Shown: positions 17,316 to 28,070 of the stretch, piece by piece | Layout: each line of letters begins with the position of its first letter | How positions within the stretch are numbered: position 1 is the first letter of the stretch | Assembly (NCBI RefSeq): GCF_006064855.1 | Contig: NZ_CP040753.1 | Span: forward strand, 496,001-560,000 | Direction: 5' to 3' | DNA from: Sulfitobacter sp. BSw21498 | Lineage (GTDB): Bacteria > Pseudomonadota > Alphaproteobacteria > Rhodobacterales > Rhodobacteraceae | Length of the DNA stretch: 64,000 bases | Notes under the pieces: model-generated | Databases searched by the model: none | What the model was told of the DNA's origin: nothing | The model's input: the letters and a program-made list of their open reading frames with translations, nothing else | Program-made: the position numbers and the translations under genes

Positions 17316-18479
17316 ATGTTCAACACCACCATGAAATTCGATTTGGGCGATGATGTGAACGAGATGCGCGATATGGTGCATCGCTGGGCGCAAGAGCGGG
17401 TCAAACCGATGGCCGCTGATATTGATACCAAAAACGAATTCCCGCCCGAGCTTTGGGAAGAGATGGGCGGCCTTGGTCTGCTGGGTATGACGGTCGAGGA
17501 AGAGTTCGGCGGCTCTGGCATGGGGTATGTCGCGCATACCGTCGCGGTGGAAGAAATCGCGCGTGCTTCTGCCTCTGTCTCACTTTCTTACGGCGCGCAT
17601 TCTAATCTGTGCGTCAACCAGATCCGCCTGAACGGTACCCCCGAACAAAAGGCGAAATTTCTGCCGGGTCTGTGCTCTGGTAAGCATGTGGGCGCGCTGG
17701 CGATGTCCGAACCCTCTGCGGGCAGCGACGTGGTGTCGATGAAGCTACGCGCGGAAAAGCGCAACGACCACTACCGCCTGTCGGGCAACAAATATTGGAT
17801 CACCAATGGCCCCGATGCCGACACGCTGGTCGTCTATGCCAAGACCGACCCCGATGCCGGATCAAAAGGGATCACCGCCTTCTTGATCGAGAAAGATATG
17901 AAGGGGTTCTCAACTGGTCAGCATTTCGACAAGCTGGGGATGCGCGGGTCGAACACGGCCGAGCTGATCTTTGATAATGTCGAGGTCCCGTTCGAAAACG
18001 TTCTGGGCAATGAAGGACGCGGCGTGGCTGTGCTGATGTCTGGCCTGGACTACGAACGTGTGGTGCTGGCAGGCATTGGCCTTGGGATTATGGCCGCCTG
18101 TCTGGACGAGATCATGCCCTATATGGCCGAGCGCAAGCAGTTCGGGCAGCCCATCGGGAACTTCCAGCTGATGCAGGGTAAGATGGCGGATATGTACACC
18201 GCGATGAATTCTGCCCGTGCCTATGTTTACGAGGTCGCCAAGGCCTGCGACCGCGGTGATGTGACCCGCGCCGATGCCGCCGCCTGCTGTCTCTATGCCA
18301 GCGAAGAAGCGATGAAACAGGCGCATCAGGCGGTGCAGGCAATGGGGGGCGCGGGCTATCTGTCTGACAACCCCGTGGGCCGTATCTTCCGCGACGCCAA
18401 GCTGATGGAGATCGGGGCAGGGACCTCGGAAATCCGTCGTATGCTGGTGGGCCGCGAGATGATGGGAGCGATGGCGTGA
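17316..18479 (+). CDS. ivd: isovaleryl-CoA dehydrogenase
   Basis: This FAD acyl-CoA dehydrogenase of 387 aa oxidises isovaleryl-CoA to 3-methylcrotonyl-CoA in leucine breakdown and passes electrons to ETF. It shows the family signatures GALAMSEPSAGSDVVS (FAD/substrate contact) and QFGQPIGNFQLMQGKMADM, and the C-terminal GTSEIRRMLVGREMM. The catalytic base is the Glu at residue 247 in GLDYERVVLA; placing Glu there is the mark of the isovaleryl/long-chain branch rather than short- or medium-chain enzymes. It opens the leucine operon together with mccB, mccA, an HMG-CoA lyase and a hydratase, which fixes the substrate well. GAGG lies upstream of the start in the ggggagggg leader. Confidence 0.95.
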   Translation: MFNTTMKFDLGDDVNEMRDMVHRWAQERVKPMAADIDTKNEFPPELWEEMGGLGLLGMTVEEEFGGSGMGYVAHTVAVEEIARASASVSLSYGAHSNLCVNQIRLNGTPEQKAKFLPGLCSGKHVGALAMSEPSAGSDVVSMKLRAEKRNDHYRLSGNKYWITNGPDADTLVVYAKTDPDAGSKGITAFLIEKDMKGFSTGQHFDKLGMRGSNTAELIFDNVEVPFENVLGNEGRGVAVLMSGLDYERVVLAGIGLGIMAACLDEIMPYMAERKQFGQPIGNFQLMQGKMADMYTAMNSARAYVYEVAKACDRGDVTRADAAACCLYASEEAMKQAHQAVQAMGGAGYLSDNPVGRIFRDAKLMEIGAGTSEIRRMLVGREMMGAMA

Positions 18480-18967
18480 AACGCGTCGCCCTCGCCTTGA
18501 TGCTGTGCGCCTCACCGCTTGCCGCGCAGGACCTGCAGTATAGCGATCGCGGGACAGAGCTCTGTCTGGCCGACGCAGAGGGATATGCGGCAAAGCTGGC
18601 CTGCGCGGGCGCGTCGGCGAACCAGTGTATGGAGGATACGCCAGGCGGAAGCAGCACCTACGGCATGGGCGGCTGTCTGGACCGCGAACTGCAATTCTGG
18701 GACCAGCGGTTGAATGACAATTACGCCGCTGTGATGGTTCAGGCAAAACGGAGGGATGCGGATGCGGTACCCGCTTCCGAAGACAGAGCCGGTGTGGCTG
18801 ACGCCCTGCGCGAGATGCAACGCGCCTGGATCGAATTTCGTGACAAAGCCTGCACCTATGAGGCTGCGCTGTGGCAAGGCGGCACAGGTCAGGGGCCTGC
18901 TGCGATCAGCTGCCTGATGGAGCAGACAGCGCGTCAGGCTCTGTCGCTGGACGTGTGGGAAGACTGA
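18476..18967 (+). CDS. periplasmic LprI/DUF1311-like protein
   Basis: This 163-aa protein starts at a GTG that overlaps the ivd stop by 4 nt. A signal peptide of about 18 residues ends near the LAAQD segment. The mature part has six Cys and the sequence pattern of lysozyme-inhibitor LprI-N-terminal (DUF1311) proteins: repeated Cys pairs, RELQFWDQRLNDNYAAVM and QRAWIEFRDKACTYEA with the typical W-I-x-F-R-D-K-x-C. Such proteins sit in the periplasm. The tight coupling to a cytoplasmic leucine pathway has no obvious reason, and the function here is unknown. Confidence 0.8.
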   Translation: MKRVALALMLCASPLAAQDLQYSDRGTELCLADAEGYAAKLACAGASANQCMEDTPGGSSTYGMGGCLDRELQFWDQRLNDNYAAVMVQAKRRDADAVPASEDRAGVADALREMQRAWIEFRDKACTYEAALWQGGTGQGPAAISCLMEQTARQALSLDVWED

Positions 18968-20490
18968 TGGCCCACGCCCTGCCAGGACTGGACCGTTCGG
19001 GCGCATGGGATATTCCGGCGCGGATGAACATGGCAGCACAATGTCTGGCGCAGGATCCCGCGCAGCTGGCGATCATCGACATGACGGGCGACGCACGGCA
19101 CGATGTGAGCTTTGGCGCGCTGTCCGATATGGTTGACGGATTGGCACGCGCGTTGCTGCAACGCGTGCAAGTTGGCGATCGTGTCGGCGTGCTGTTAGGG
19201 CAAAGCCCATGGTGCGCGGCTGCCCATCTTGCGATCTGGAAAATCGGTGCAATTTCAGTGCCTTTGTTCAAGCTCTTCAAGTATGATGCGCTGGCGTCGC
19301 GGGTGCGGGATGCGGGCGTATCGCTGGTTCTGACCGATCCCGAAGGGCGCGACCTGCTGGGCGATCTGGCGACCCCGTTGATGGCCGATAGGTTCGGTGT
19401 TGCGGGTGATCCTGTGCCTTTTGCCAGCACTAAACCCGGCGATCCGGCGGTGCTGATTTATACCTCTGGCACAACTGGTCCACCCAAGGGCGCGCTGCAT
19501 GGGCACCGGCTGCTTACAGGCCACTTGCCTGGCGTCTCGCTGAGCCATGATATTTTGGGGCAAAGCGGCGATTGCCTGTGGACCCCGGCGGATTGGGCAT
19601 GGATCGGCGGGCTGTTTGATGTGCTGATGCCGGCGCTGGCACTTGGCGTGCCGGTGGTCGCCGCGCGGTTGCCCAAATTCTCGCCCGAGGCCTGCGCCCG
19701 TATTATCCGGGACGGCGATGTGCGTAACGTGTTCTTTCCACCAACCGCACTGCGGATGCTCAAGGCCGAAGGGGCCGAGATTGCGGGCCTGCGATCGGTC
19801 GCATCGGGCGGGGAGCCTTTGGGGGCAGAGATGCTGGCGTGGGGGCGACAGGCCTTTGGCCTGTCGATCAACGAATTCTACGGCCAGACCGAATGCAATA
19901 TGGTCGCCACCAGCGCAAGCAGCCAGTTTCCACCCCGCCCGGGATGTATCGGACAACCTGTTCCAGGCCATGATGTCGCGGTGCTCGACGTGGATGGAAA
20001 TCCGACAAAAGACGAAGGCGACGTCGCAATCCGCAAGGGATCGGCGTCGATGATGCTGGGCTATTGGCAGAGGCCGGATGAAACGGCGCAGAAATATCGC
20101 GGCGGTTGGATGCTGACCGGCGACCGCGGCGTATTTGATGGCGACTATCTGCGCTTTGTCGGGCGCGAGGATGATGTGATTACGTCAAGCGGCTACCGCA
20201 TCGGTCCGGCAGAGATCGAGGATTGTCTGCTGACCCATCCAGAAGTCGCAACCTGCGGTGTCGTCGGCAAGCCCGACGCGCTGAGGACCGAGATCGTCAA
20301 AGCTTATGTCGTGCGCAAATCCGGTGCGACCGTTGACGCACAGACCCTGCAAGACTGGGTCAAGACCCGCCTTGCCAGCTATTCCTATCCGCGCGAGGTG
20401 GCCTTTCTGGACGCTTTGCCAATGACCGTCACAGGCAAGGTGATCCGCCGCGAGCTCAAGGCCCGCGCCGCTGCCGAAGGGGCCGCATGA
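18967..20490 (+). CDS. AMP-forming acyl-CoA synthetase (AMP-binding family)
   Basis: This 507-aa ANL-superfamily enzyme activates a carboxylic acid to its CoA thioester with ATP. Visible motifs are the P-loop-like [11 protein letters not shown] (about residues 164-174), [42 protein letters not shown] (hinge region) and the catalytic Lys in [10 protein letters not shown] near the C-terminus. The ATG at 18967 forms a TGATG with the previous stop. The pattern is near medium-chain acyl-CoA synthetases. Its place between ivd and mccB suggests activation of isovalerate, acetoacetate or a related acid that enters the leucine route; the exact acid is an inference. Confidence 0.88.
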   Translation: MAHALPGLDRSGAWDIPARMNMAAQCLAQDPAQLAIIDMTGDARHDVSFGALSDMVDGLARALLQRVQVGDRVGVLLGQSPWCAAAHLAIWKIGAISVPLFKLFKYDALASRVRDAGVSLVLTDPEGRDLLGDLATPLMADRFGVAGDPVPFASTKPGDPAVLIYTSGTTGPPKGALHGHRLLTGHLPGVSLSHDILGQSGDCLWTPADWAWIGGLFDVLMPALALGVPVVAARLPKFSPEACARIIRDGDVRNVFFPPTALRMLKAEGAEIAGLRSVASGGEPLGAEMLAWGRQAFGLSINEFYGQTECNMVATSASSQFPPRPGCIGQPVPGHDVAVLDVDGNPTKDEGDVAIRKGSASMMLGYWQRPDETAQKYRGGWMLTGDRGVFDGDYLRFVGREDDVITSSGYRIGPAEIEDCLLTHPEVATCGVVGKPDALRTEIVKAYVVRKSGATVDAQTLQDWVKTRLASYSYPREVAFLDALPMTVTGKVIRRELKARAAAEGAA

Positions 20491-20542
20491 TGCAACACCC
20501 GACCGTGACGTCCCCCCATTCCATTCGATCAAGGAGACCGAA

Positions 20543-22147
20543 ATGAAGCTGATTTCGCAAGCTTTGCCCTCGTCCGAGAGTTTCAAGGCGAACGAGGCGG
20601 CGCATCTGGCTGCGCTGCAAACAATCCGCGAAGCGGCGGGTGCGGCAGAACTGGGCGGCGGCGAGAAATCCCGTGCCCGCCACGTGAGCCGAGGCAAGAT
20701 GCTACCCCGTGAACGGGTGGCCAATTTGCTTGATCCCGGATCGCCCTTTCTTGAGGTCGGCGCGTTGGCTGCTCATGGGCTTTACGGTGGTGCGGCCCCC
20801 GCGGCAGGGGTGATTGCGGGCGTCGGCAAGGTGCAGGGCATCGACTGTATGATCGTGTGCAACGACGCGACGGTTAAGGGCGGCACCTACTTTCCGATGA
20901 GCGTCAAGAAACACCTGCGCGCCCAAGAGATCGCCGAGGAAAACCATCTGCCCTGCATCTATCTGGTGGATAGTGGCGGCGCGAACCTGCCCAATCAGGA
21001 CGAGGTTTTTCCCGACCGTGATCACTTTGGCCGGATTTTCTATAATCAGGCGCGGATGAGCGGCAAGGGCATCCCCCAGATCGCGGTGGTCATGGGCTCG
21101 TGCACCGCAGGGGGGGCCTATGTGCCCGCGATGTCGGATGTGTCGATCATTGTCAAAGAGCAAGGCACGATCTTTTTGGCGGGACCGCCGCTGGTCAAGG
21201 CCGCCACGGGCGAGGTAGTGAGCGCCGAGGATCTGGGCGGTGGCGATGTGCACACGCGTCTGTCAGGCGTGGCGGATTATCTGGCCGAGGATGACGCCCA
21301 TGCGCTGGCACTGGCGCGGCGCGCTGTGGCCGGGCTGAACCGTAAACCCGTGACCAATGTGCAGTGGCACCCCGTTGAAGAGCCCGCCTATGATCCGGCG
21401 GAAATGCTGGGCGTTGTTCCCGCCGATTTGCGCACGCCCTATGACATCCGCGAAGTGATCATGCGCCTGGTCGATGGCAGTCGCTTTGACGAGTTCAAGG
21501 CCCGCTACGGCGAAACGCTGGTCTGCGGTTTTGCCCATGTCAAAGGCTGTCCCGTGGGGATCGTCGCAAATAACGGCGTGCTGTTTTCGGAATCAGCCCA
21601 GAAAGGTGCGCATTTTGTAGAGCTCTGTTCGCAGCGCAAAATCCCTCTGGTCTTTTTGCAAAATATCACCGGCTTTATGGTCGGGCGGAAATACGAGAAC
21701 GAAGGCATCGCGCGGCACGGGGCCAAGATGGTGACAGCCGTGGCCTCGACCAACGTCCCCAAGATCACCATGTTGGTTGGCGGATCGTTCGGCGCGGGGA
21801 ACTACGGCATGGCGGGGCGCGCGTATAGCCCGCGCTTCATGTGGACATGGCCCAACTCGCGCATCTCGGTTATGGGCGGGGCGCAGGCCGCTGGGGTTCT
21901 GGCCACGGTCAAACGTGACGCAATTGAGCGCGCAGGCGACAGCTGGACCGAAGAAGAAGAGACCGCGTTCAAGCAGCCCACGATTGATATGTTCGAAGAA
22001 CAGTCGCACCCGCTGTATGCAACCGCGCGGCTTTGGGATGACGGCGTGATCGACCCGCGCCACAGCCGCGAGGTGCTGTCGCTATCGCTGCGGGCAAGTT
22101 TGAATGCGCCGATCGAGGATACACGCTTTGGCGTGTTCCGGATGTAA
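20543..22147 (+). CDS. mccB: 3-methylcrotonyl-CoA carboxylase, carboxyltransferase (beta) subunit
   Basis: This 534-aa carboxyltransferase is of the biotin-dependent acyl-CoA carboxylase family. It moves CO2 from carboxybiotin on MccA to 3-methylcrotonyl-CoA, giving 3-methylglutaconyl-CoA. The length and motifs fit MCC beta rather than PCC beta: [14 protein letters not shown] near the start, MVVCND-like [44 protein letters not shown] (oxyanion turn) and [17 protein letters not shown] in the C-terminal crotonase domain. An AAGGAG lies about 7 nt before the ATG. It is followed by an ASCH gene and then the alpha subunit. Confidence 0.95.
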   Translation: MKLISQALPSSESFKANEAAHLAALQTIREAAGAAELGGGEKSRARHVSRGKMLPRERVANLLDPGSPFLEVGALAAHGLYGGAAPAAGVIAGVGKVQGIDCMIVCNDATVKGGTYFPMSVKKHLRAQEIAEENHLPCIYLVDSGGANLPNQDEVFPDRDHFGRIFYNQARMSGKGIPQIAVVMGSCTAGGAYVPAMSDVSIIVKEQGTIFLAGPPLVKAATGEVVSAEDLGGGDVHTRLSGVADYLAEDDAHALALARRAVAGLNRKPVTNVQWHPVEEPAYDPAEMLGVVPADLRTPYDIREVIMRLVDGSRFDEFKARYGETLVCGFAHVKGCPVGIVANNGVLFSESAQKGAHFVELCSQRKIPLVFLQNITGFMVGRKYENEGIARHGAKMVTAVASTNVPKITMLVGGSFGAGNYGMAGRAYSPRFMWTWPNSRISVMGGAQAAGVLATVKRDAIERAGDSWTEEEETAFKQPTIDMFEEQSHPLYATARLWDDGVIDPRHSREVLSLSLRASLNAPIEDTRFGVFRM

Positions 22148-22157
22148 GGGGACCGTT

Positions 22158-22574
22158 ATGACAAAATCATTGCAACAGATCGTAGACGCCAATCCGGACG
22201 CGGAAACATTCCGGTTTGGCGACAGCCCGACCGTATGCGCCGAGATTATCGCCCTCGTGCGTGCGGGCAAGAAAACAGCGACCTGCGAGGCGGCTTCTGC
22301 TTACGGGGCGGGGGGCGATGCCTACCCCGAGGTGGGCCGTCGAGATATCGCGCTGAACTGGGACGGCACACCGGCGGTGATGATTGAAACGGTCGAGGTC
22401 GCGACCCGAAGCTTCAACGAGGTAGACGCCGAGTTTGTCGCAGCACAGGGCGAGTTCAGGGATCTGGACCACTGGCGCGCGGCGTACGAAGCGTATTTCC
22501 ACCGGACCGGCGGGTTCAAGCCCGACATGAAGCTGATGTGCGAGCGCTTCACTTTGATCGAGGATTACGCCTGA
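22158..22574 (+). CDS. ASCH domain protein
   Basis: This 138-aa protein is a stand-alone ASCH domain, a beta-barrel related to PUA that binds RNA or nucleotides; a few small members hydrolyse N4-acetylcytidine. It shows the typical AGKKTATCEAA segment (the G-x-K-x-x-T motif), DIALNWDGTPAVMIE and the FRDLDHWRAAYEAYFHR stretch with the conserved acidic-aromatic pattern. The ATG at 22158 follows AAGGGGA, and the stop overlaps the mccA start in TGATG. Insertion between the two subunit genes of MCC is unusual, since the subunits act in one complex. Confidence 0.85.
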   Translation: MTKSLQQIVDANPDAETFRFGDSPTVCAEIIALVRAGKKTATCEAASAYGAGGDAYPEVGRRDIALNWDGTPAVMIETVEVATRSFNEVDAEFVAAQGEFRDLDHWRAAYEAYFHRTGGFKPDMKLMCERFTLIEDYA

Positions 22575-24508
22575 TGTTTGATACAATATTGATTGCGAAC
22601 CGGGGCGAGATTGCTTGCCGCGTGATGGAGACAGCGCAGGCCATGGGGGTACGCTGTGTGGCGGTGTATTCGGATGCGGACCGCGCGGCGAAACATGTGG
22701 CGATGGCGGATACCGCCGTGCATATCGGCGGGTCTTCCCCTGCGGATAGCTATCTGCGCGGCGAGGTGATTATTCAGGCCGCGCTGGATACCGGCGCACA
22801 GGCGATCCATCCGGGATATGGTTTTCTGTCCGAAAATCCCGATTTCGTGGACGCAGTAGAGGCGGCGGGGCTGGTCTTCATCGGCCCGTCGGCCAAGGCC
22901 ATTCGTGCGATGGGGCTGAAGGATGCGGCCAAGGCGTTGATGGTCAAAGCAGGTGTGCCGGTTGTACCGGGGTATCACGGGGCGGATCAGGACGATGCGT
23001 TGCTGGCGTCAGAGGCAGACAAGATCGGGTATCCGGTATTGATCAAGGCTGTGGCCGGGGGCGGCGGCAAAGGCATGCGGCTGGTCGAAGAGGCGGGCGG
23101 GTTTCAGGCGGCGCTGGACAGCGCACGTTCAGAGGCCAAGACGTCCTTTGGCAATGCCGATGTATTGGTCGAGAAATTCGTCACCAAGCCTCGTCATATC
23201 GAGGTGCAGGTCTTTGGCGACGGGACCAAAGCCGTGCATCTGTTTGAACGCGATTGCTCGCTTCAGCGCCGCCATCAGAAGGTGATCGAGGAGGCCCCGG
23301 CTCCTGGTATGACGCCCGAGATGCGCGATGCGATGGGGCAGGCAGCGGTCACGGCGGCCGAGGCAATCGGTTATGCCGGTGCGGGCACAATCGAATTCAT
23401 CGTCGACGGCTCTGGCGGGCTGCAAACGGACGGGTTCTTTTTCATGGAGATGAACACCCGTTTGCAGGTGGAACATCCCGTGACCGAGGCCATCACTGGC
23501 ATCGATCTGGTGGCATGGCAGTTGCGGGTTGCCGCGGGCGAAGGGTTGCCGTTGCGGCAGGATGAACTGTCGATCCAAGGGCACGCGTTCGAGGCGCGGC
23601 TCTATGCCGAGGATGTGCCCAAAGGGTTCTTGCCCGCCACGGGCACGTTGACCCATTTGCAGTTTACACCCGCGTGTCGTGCCGACAGCGGCGTGCGCGC
23701 AGGCGATACGATCAGCCCGTTCTATGATCCGATGATCGCCAAGGTAATTGTGCATGGGGACACGCGCGAGATCGCCTTGTCGCGGTTGCGCGCAGCCCTA
23801 AACGGGTGCGAGGTCGCGGGGACGGTGACAAACCTTGCGTTTCTGGGCGCGTTGGCGGGCCACGACGGCTTTGCTGCGGGGGATGTGGATACCGGCCTGA
23901 TCGGGCGCGATATCGAAGCGTTAACCCAAGCCCCCGAGGTTCAGCCGCGCCATGCAGCCCTTGCGGGGATGGCGGCTCTGTCTTTGCTGGACCCGATCGA
24001 GGCGGCGGGGTTCACCCTGTGGCAGCCCTTGCGCCGTGAAGTCGGCTTGACCTGGGGCGGCGAGGATCATCTGCTGCATGTGCAGGTGGTATCGTCCGAT
24101 CATCAAGTCTGGTCCGTTGACGGGACCGAAGTTATCGCGCAGCGGATCGGCGGGCGCTGGTCTGTGGGCGGGCAACACGCGGCCGCGGTTTTTGTCGCAG
24201 CGGGGCGTGTGACCGTGTTTGACGGCTACGGCTTGGTGTTTGACGTCATCGACCCGTTGGCGCGGGCTGCGGGTGGACATGGCGACGGCAACTTGATCGA
24301 GGCCCCGATGCCCGGTCTTGTACGTGTCGTGGATGCCAAGGTGGGCCAGAAGGTCACCAAAGGCGACCGCCTTGCCGTGCTGGAAGCGATGAAGATGGAG
24401 CACAGCCTGCTTGCCGCGCGTGATGGCACCGTCGCCGAGGTTCTGGCGCAGGCTGGTGATCAGGTCGAGGCGGGTGTAGCATTGGTGCGGCTAGACCCCG
24501 AAGAATAG
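22574..24508 (+). CDS. mccA: 3-methylcrotonyl-CoA carboxylase, biotin carboxylase/BCCP (alpha) subunit
   Basis: This 644-aa alpha subunit carries biotin carboxylase (about 1-445) with NRGEIACRVM, the ATP-grasp glycine loop AGGGGKGMR and EMNTRLQVEHPVTE, then a linker domain and a C-terminal biotinyl domain whose acceptor Lys is residue 607 in EAMKMEH. It uses ATP and bicarbonate to carboxylate its biotin and hands CO2 to MccB. The domain order and length match MCC/PCC alpha; pairing with ivd, mccB and HMG-CoA lyase points to MCC. The ATG at 22574 overlaps the ASCH stop by 1 nt. Biotinylation would be done by the BirA encoded at 45985. Confidence 0.95.
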   Translation: MFDTILIANRGEIACRVMETAQAMGVRCVAVYSDADRAAKHVAMADTAVHIGGSSPADSYLRGEVIIQAALDTGAQAIHPGYGFLSENPDFVDAVEAAGLVFIGPSAKAIRAMGLKDAAKALMVKAGVPVVPGYHGADQDDALLASEADKIGYPVLIKAVAGGGGKGMRLVEEAGGFQAALDSARSEAKTSFGNADVLVEKFVTKPRHIEVQVFGDGTKAVHLFERDCSLQRRHQKVIEEAPAPGMTPEMRDAMGQAAVTAAEAIGYAGAGTIEFIVDGSGGLQTDGFFFMEMNTRLQVEHPVTEAITGIDLVAWQLRVAAGEGLPLRQDELSIQGHAFEARLYAEDVPKGFLPATGTLTHLQFTPACRADSGVRAGDTISPFYDPMIAKVIVHGDTREIALSRLRAALNGCEVAGTVTNLAFLGALAGHDGFAAGDVDTGLIGRDIEALTQAPEVQPRHAALAGMAALSLLDPIEAAGFTLWQPLRREVGLTWGGEDHLLHVQVVSSDHQVWSVDGTEVIAQRIGGRWSVGGQHAAAVFVAAGRVTVFDGYGLVFDVIDPLARAAGGHGDGNLIEAPMPGLVRVVDAKVGQKVTKGDRLAVLEAMKMEHSLLAARDGTVAEVLAQAGDQVEAGVALVRLDPEE

Positions 24509-24519
24509 GAGCCCGCACC

Positions 24520-25185
24520 ATGATTACCCTGCACCACGTCGAACAGACCAGATCAATGCGCACACTGTGGTTGCTGCACGAGCTAGAGGTGCCCTTTGAA
24601 GTGTCGATCCACGCGTTTGACAAGTCTTTGCGTGACCCGGGGTATCTGGCAATTTCACCGGCTGGGCGCGTCCCCTCGCTTGAGATCGACGGGGAACGGA
24701 TGTTCGAAACCGGTGCCATTGCCGAATACCTCTGCGAACGGTTCAGCCCCGACCGTTTGGGTCGTATGCCGGGCGCACCGGACCGGATGGCATGGTTGGT
24801 GTGGATCCATTTCGCCGAGACGGTATCGCAGCATTGCGCGGCGCTGACCCAGCAGCATGTGGCGCTGCGCGACGATTCCATGCGCAGCCCCATTGTGATG
24901 AAGCTGGAAGCCGCGCGGATCATCAAGTGTTATGACGCGATCGAGGCGCGGTTGGACGGCGGGATCGTGTCGCAGGATTATCTGTTGATGAGCGGCTTTA
25001 CCGCGGCGGATGTGAATGTAGGGCAGGCGGTCTATATGGCGCAGCATTTCGCCAAGCTGGACAACCACCCCAATGTCGCGGCCTGGTATGCGCGCATCAC
25101 CGACCGCGAGGCGTTCCAGTTGTCGCTGCCCAAAGACGTGCCGCTGTTTGACCGATCTTTTTATGACCCGTGGCCGGTCGAGTGA
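24520..25185 (+). CDS. glutathione S-transferase family protein
   Basis: This 221-aa cytosolic GST-like protein has an N-terminal thioredoxin-fold domain (about 1-80) with SRSMRTLWLL-type glutathione site (here TRSMRTLWLLHEL), the cis-Pro in AGRVPSLEIDG and ETGAIAEYLCERF, then an all-helical domain with MSGFTAADVNVGQAVYMA. The activity could be glutathione conjugation or isomerisation. A good AGGAG lies 8 nt before the ATG, and the gene is 11 nt after mccA, so it belongs to the leucine operon. A role in that pathway is not established. Confidence 0.88.
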   Translation: MITLHHVEQTRSMRTLWLLHELEVPFEVSIHAFDKSLRDPGYLAISPAGRVPSLEIDGERMFETGAIAEYLCERFSPDRLGRMPGAPDRMAWLVWIHFAETVSQHCAALTQQHVALRDDSMRSPIVMKLEAARIIKCYDAIEARLDGGIVSQDYLLMSGFTAADVNVGQAVYMAQHFAKLDNHPNVAAWYARITDREAFQLSLPKDVPLFDRSFYDPWPVE

Positions 25186-25203
25186 TGCTACCGTCGTGCA
25201 GGT

Positions 25204-25225
25204 GAGTTTATTTGGCAAAATGAAG
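25204..25225 (+). repeat. dispersed 22-nt intergenic repeat, copy A
   Basis: These 22 nt, reading GAGTTTATTTGGC then AAAATGAAG, are identical to the complement of 30083-30104. The copy lies 14 nt upstream of the HMG-CoA lyase start, and its 3' end merges into the AAGGGGAGG ribosome-binding region. Elements with the core TTTGGCAAAATGAAG are common between genes of Rhodobacteraceae. Confidence 0.75.
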
Positions 25226-25238
25226 GGGAGGCGGCGTT

Positions 25239-26096
25239 ATGGATAAAGGGTTCTGCGAGATTTTCGAGGTCGGTCCGAGGGACGGGTTGCAAAACGAGGC
25301 ACGCGAAATACCAGTGGCGGAGAAAATTGCGCTGGTGGATCTGCTCAGCCGTGCGGGGTTCTCTCGGATCGAGGTGGCAAGCTTTGTCAGCCCCAAATGG
25401 GTGCCGCAGATGGCTGGTTCGGGCGAGGTGCTTGGCGGTATCCGGCGCGCAGAAGGGGTCCGCTATGCGGCGTTGACGCCGAATATGCGCGGCTATGAGG
25501 ATGCGGTTGCCGCGAAGGCGGGTGAGATCGCTGTTTTCGCCGCTGCCAGCGAGGGGTTCAGCCAGAAGAATATCAACGCCAGCATCGAAGAGGCGTTCGC
25601 GCGTTTCGCCCCCATCCTCGAGCAAGCGCGCCACGTGGACATTCCGGTGCGGGGCTATGTCTCTTGCGTGGTGAAATGCCCCTTTGACGGGGCGGTTGAT
25701 CCGTCGAAAGTGGCAGAGGTCGCAGACCGCTTGTTTTCGATGGGCTGCTATGAGGTATCCTTGGGCGATACCATCGGGGCAGGCACGCCGGACACGATCG
25801 CGCGGATGCTGCTGGCAGTGCGCGAGGCTGTCCCAGTGAGCCGTTTGGCCGGACATTATCACGACACCAACGGTCGGGCGATGGATAATATTGATGCCTC
25901 GCTATCGATGGGTGTGCGGGTGTTTGATGCCGCGGTCGGTGGGCTGGGGGGATGCCCCTATGCGCCGGGTGCCGCCGGCAACGTCGCCACCGAAAGGGTC
26001 AACGCGCATCTGGTAGGGTTGGGCTATGACACAGGGCTGGATCAGGCATTAATTGAAGAGGCCGCCGCGATGGCGCGCGGCATGAGGGCAGTGTGA
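25239..26096 (+). CDS. mvaB: hydroxymethylglutaryl-CoA lyase
   Basis: HMG-CoA lyase cleaves 3-hydroxy-3-methylglutaryl-CoA to acetyl-CoA and acetoacetate, the last step of leucine breakdown. The 285-aa TIM-barrel protein has the entry motif GPRDGLQNE at residues 12-20, the metal-site HYHDTNGRA segment and the family signature GLGGCPYAPGAAGN with the catalytic Cys at residue 239. A strong AAGGGGAGG lies about 9 nt upstream. The gene overlaps or abuts the hydratase start, so the two last pathway genes are coupled. Confidence 0.95.
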   Translation: MDKGFCEIFEVGPRDGLQNEAREIPVAEKIALVDLLSRAGFSRIEVASFVSPKWVPQMAGSGEVLGGIRRAEGVRYAALTPNMRGYEDAVAAKAGEIAVFAAASEGFSQKNINASIEEAFARFAPILEQARHVDIPVRGYVSCVVKCPFDGAVDPSKVAEVADRLFSMGCYEVSLGDTIGAGTPDTIARMLLAVREAVPVSRLAGHYHDTNGRAMDNIDASLSMGVRVFDAAVGGLGGCPYAPGAAGNVATERVNAHLVGLGYDTGLDQALIEEAAAMARGMRAV

Positions 26097-26881
26097 TGTA
26101 CGAGACGTTGAAACTGGCGACCGATGATCGCGGTGTCGCCAGCTTGACCTTGGCGCGCGCGGACAAGCACAATGCGATGTCCGCGCAGATGATCGACGAA
26201 CTGACGCAAGCCGCTGCCGCATTGGCCGCCGATGACGCCGTACGGGTCGTGGTGCTCACGGGCGCAGGCAAAAGCTTTTGCGCGGGTGGCGATCTGGGCT
26301 GGATGCAGGCGCAGCGCGAGATGGATGGGCCGACACGCTCGGCCGAGGCGGGAAAGCTTGCCACCATGCTGGGCGCGCTAAACACGCTGCCCAAGCCGTT
26401 GATCGGGCGGGTGCAGGGCAATGCCTTTGGCGGCGGTGTTGGCATGGCGTCGGTCTGCGATGTGGCGATCGGGGTGGATACGCTCAAGATGGGCTTTACC
26501 GAGACGCGGCTGGGGATCATTCCAGCGACAATCGGCCCTTATATATTGGCGCGAATGGGCGAAGGGCGGGCGCGGCGCGTATTCATGTCGGCCCGTCTGT
26601 TTGATGCGGCAGAGGCAATTGATCTGGGGCTGCTCGCGCGCGCGGTGCCAGCGGATGAACTGGACGGCGCGATCGAGGCCGAGGTTGTGCCCTATCTGTC
26701 CTGTGCGCCGGGGGCTGTGGCTGCCGCCAAGCAACTTGCGCGGGATTTGGGGCCGCGGATCGACGCTCAGGTCGTGGAGCATACCATCGCGGCACTGGCG
26801 GACCGCTGGGAGACCGAAGAAGCAGCCGAGGGAATCGGCGCCTTTTTTGACAAACGCAAGGCGTCGTGGATCACGGGGTGA
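26096..26881 (+). CDS. methylglutaconyl-CoA hydratase (enoyl-CoA hydratase/crotonase family)
   Basis: This 261-aa crotonase-fold protein most likely hydrates 3-methylglutaconyl-CoA to HMG-CoA (LiuC/AuhA role), the step between MCC and the lyase. Crotonase signatures are RADKHNAMSAQMI, the oxyanion turn VLTGAGKSFCAGGDLGWM, and GNAFGGGVGMASVCDVAIG, followed by FTETRLGIIPATIGPYI with the Glu-type active-site loop. An in-frame GTG at 26093 overlaps the lyase stop by 4 nt; the ATG at 26096, sharing one base with that stop, is preferred. The pathway role is inferred from operon context. Confidence 0.85.
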   Translation: MYETLKLATDDRGVASLTLARADKHNAMSAQMIDELTQAAAALAADDAVRVVVLTGAGKSFCAGGDLGWMQAQREMDGPTRSAEAGKLATMLGALNTLPKPLIGRVQGNAFGGGVGMASVCDVAIGVDTLKMGFTETRLGIIPATIGPYILARMGEGRARRVFMSARLFDAAEAIDLGLLARAVPADELDGAIEAEVVPYLSCAPGAVAAAKQLARDLGPRIDAQVVEHTIAALADRWETEEAAEGIGAFFDKRKASWITG

Positions 26882-27168
26882 CCCCTGGCTGAGGCGCGGA
26901 TGGAGACAGATGAACTATCGATTGTTGAATGCCAGTGACCAGCATCCAAGCACGATGGTGCAGGCCTGTGCGAAGGGCGCGATCGGCTTGAAAAAATGCG
27001 CCGCTCGCACGGGACGGGGCAGGGGTAAAACCGCTTCTGGCTGGGATGACGCAAATATGGCGGGCTCGGTTGACCCTGACCGGACAGCGGAGTAAACCGA
27101 CCAAAGCCAATAGTGCCGTTTGGCTGACAGGGCGCGTGGCGCGTCACATACGCAAAAGGAGCTTCCCC
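26882..27168 (+). other. 287-nt leader/intergenic region before nuoA
   Basis: No recognised gene is present. A 61-codon open frame (26910-27095) has a GGAG 4 nt before its ATG but no recognisable domain, and is probably chance or a leader peptide. A possible promoter is TTGACC at 27070, followed after 17 nt by TAAACC; the -10 match is poor. This region must separate the leucine operon from nuo, yet no clear terminator was found, so read-through is possible. Confidence 0.35.
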
Positions 27169-28061
<893 letters not shown>

Positions 28062-28070
28062 GGGGCTGAT

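Noticed and set aside
26910..27095. 61-codon frame in the leader of nuoA
   Set aside because: A GGAG is near, but the residues are Gly/Arg/Lys-rich with no known domain and no coupling to nuoA; kept only as a low-confidence note.
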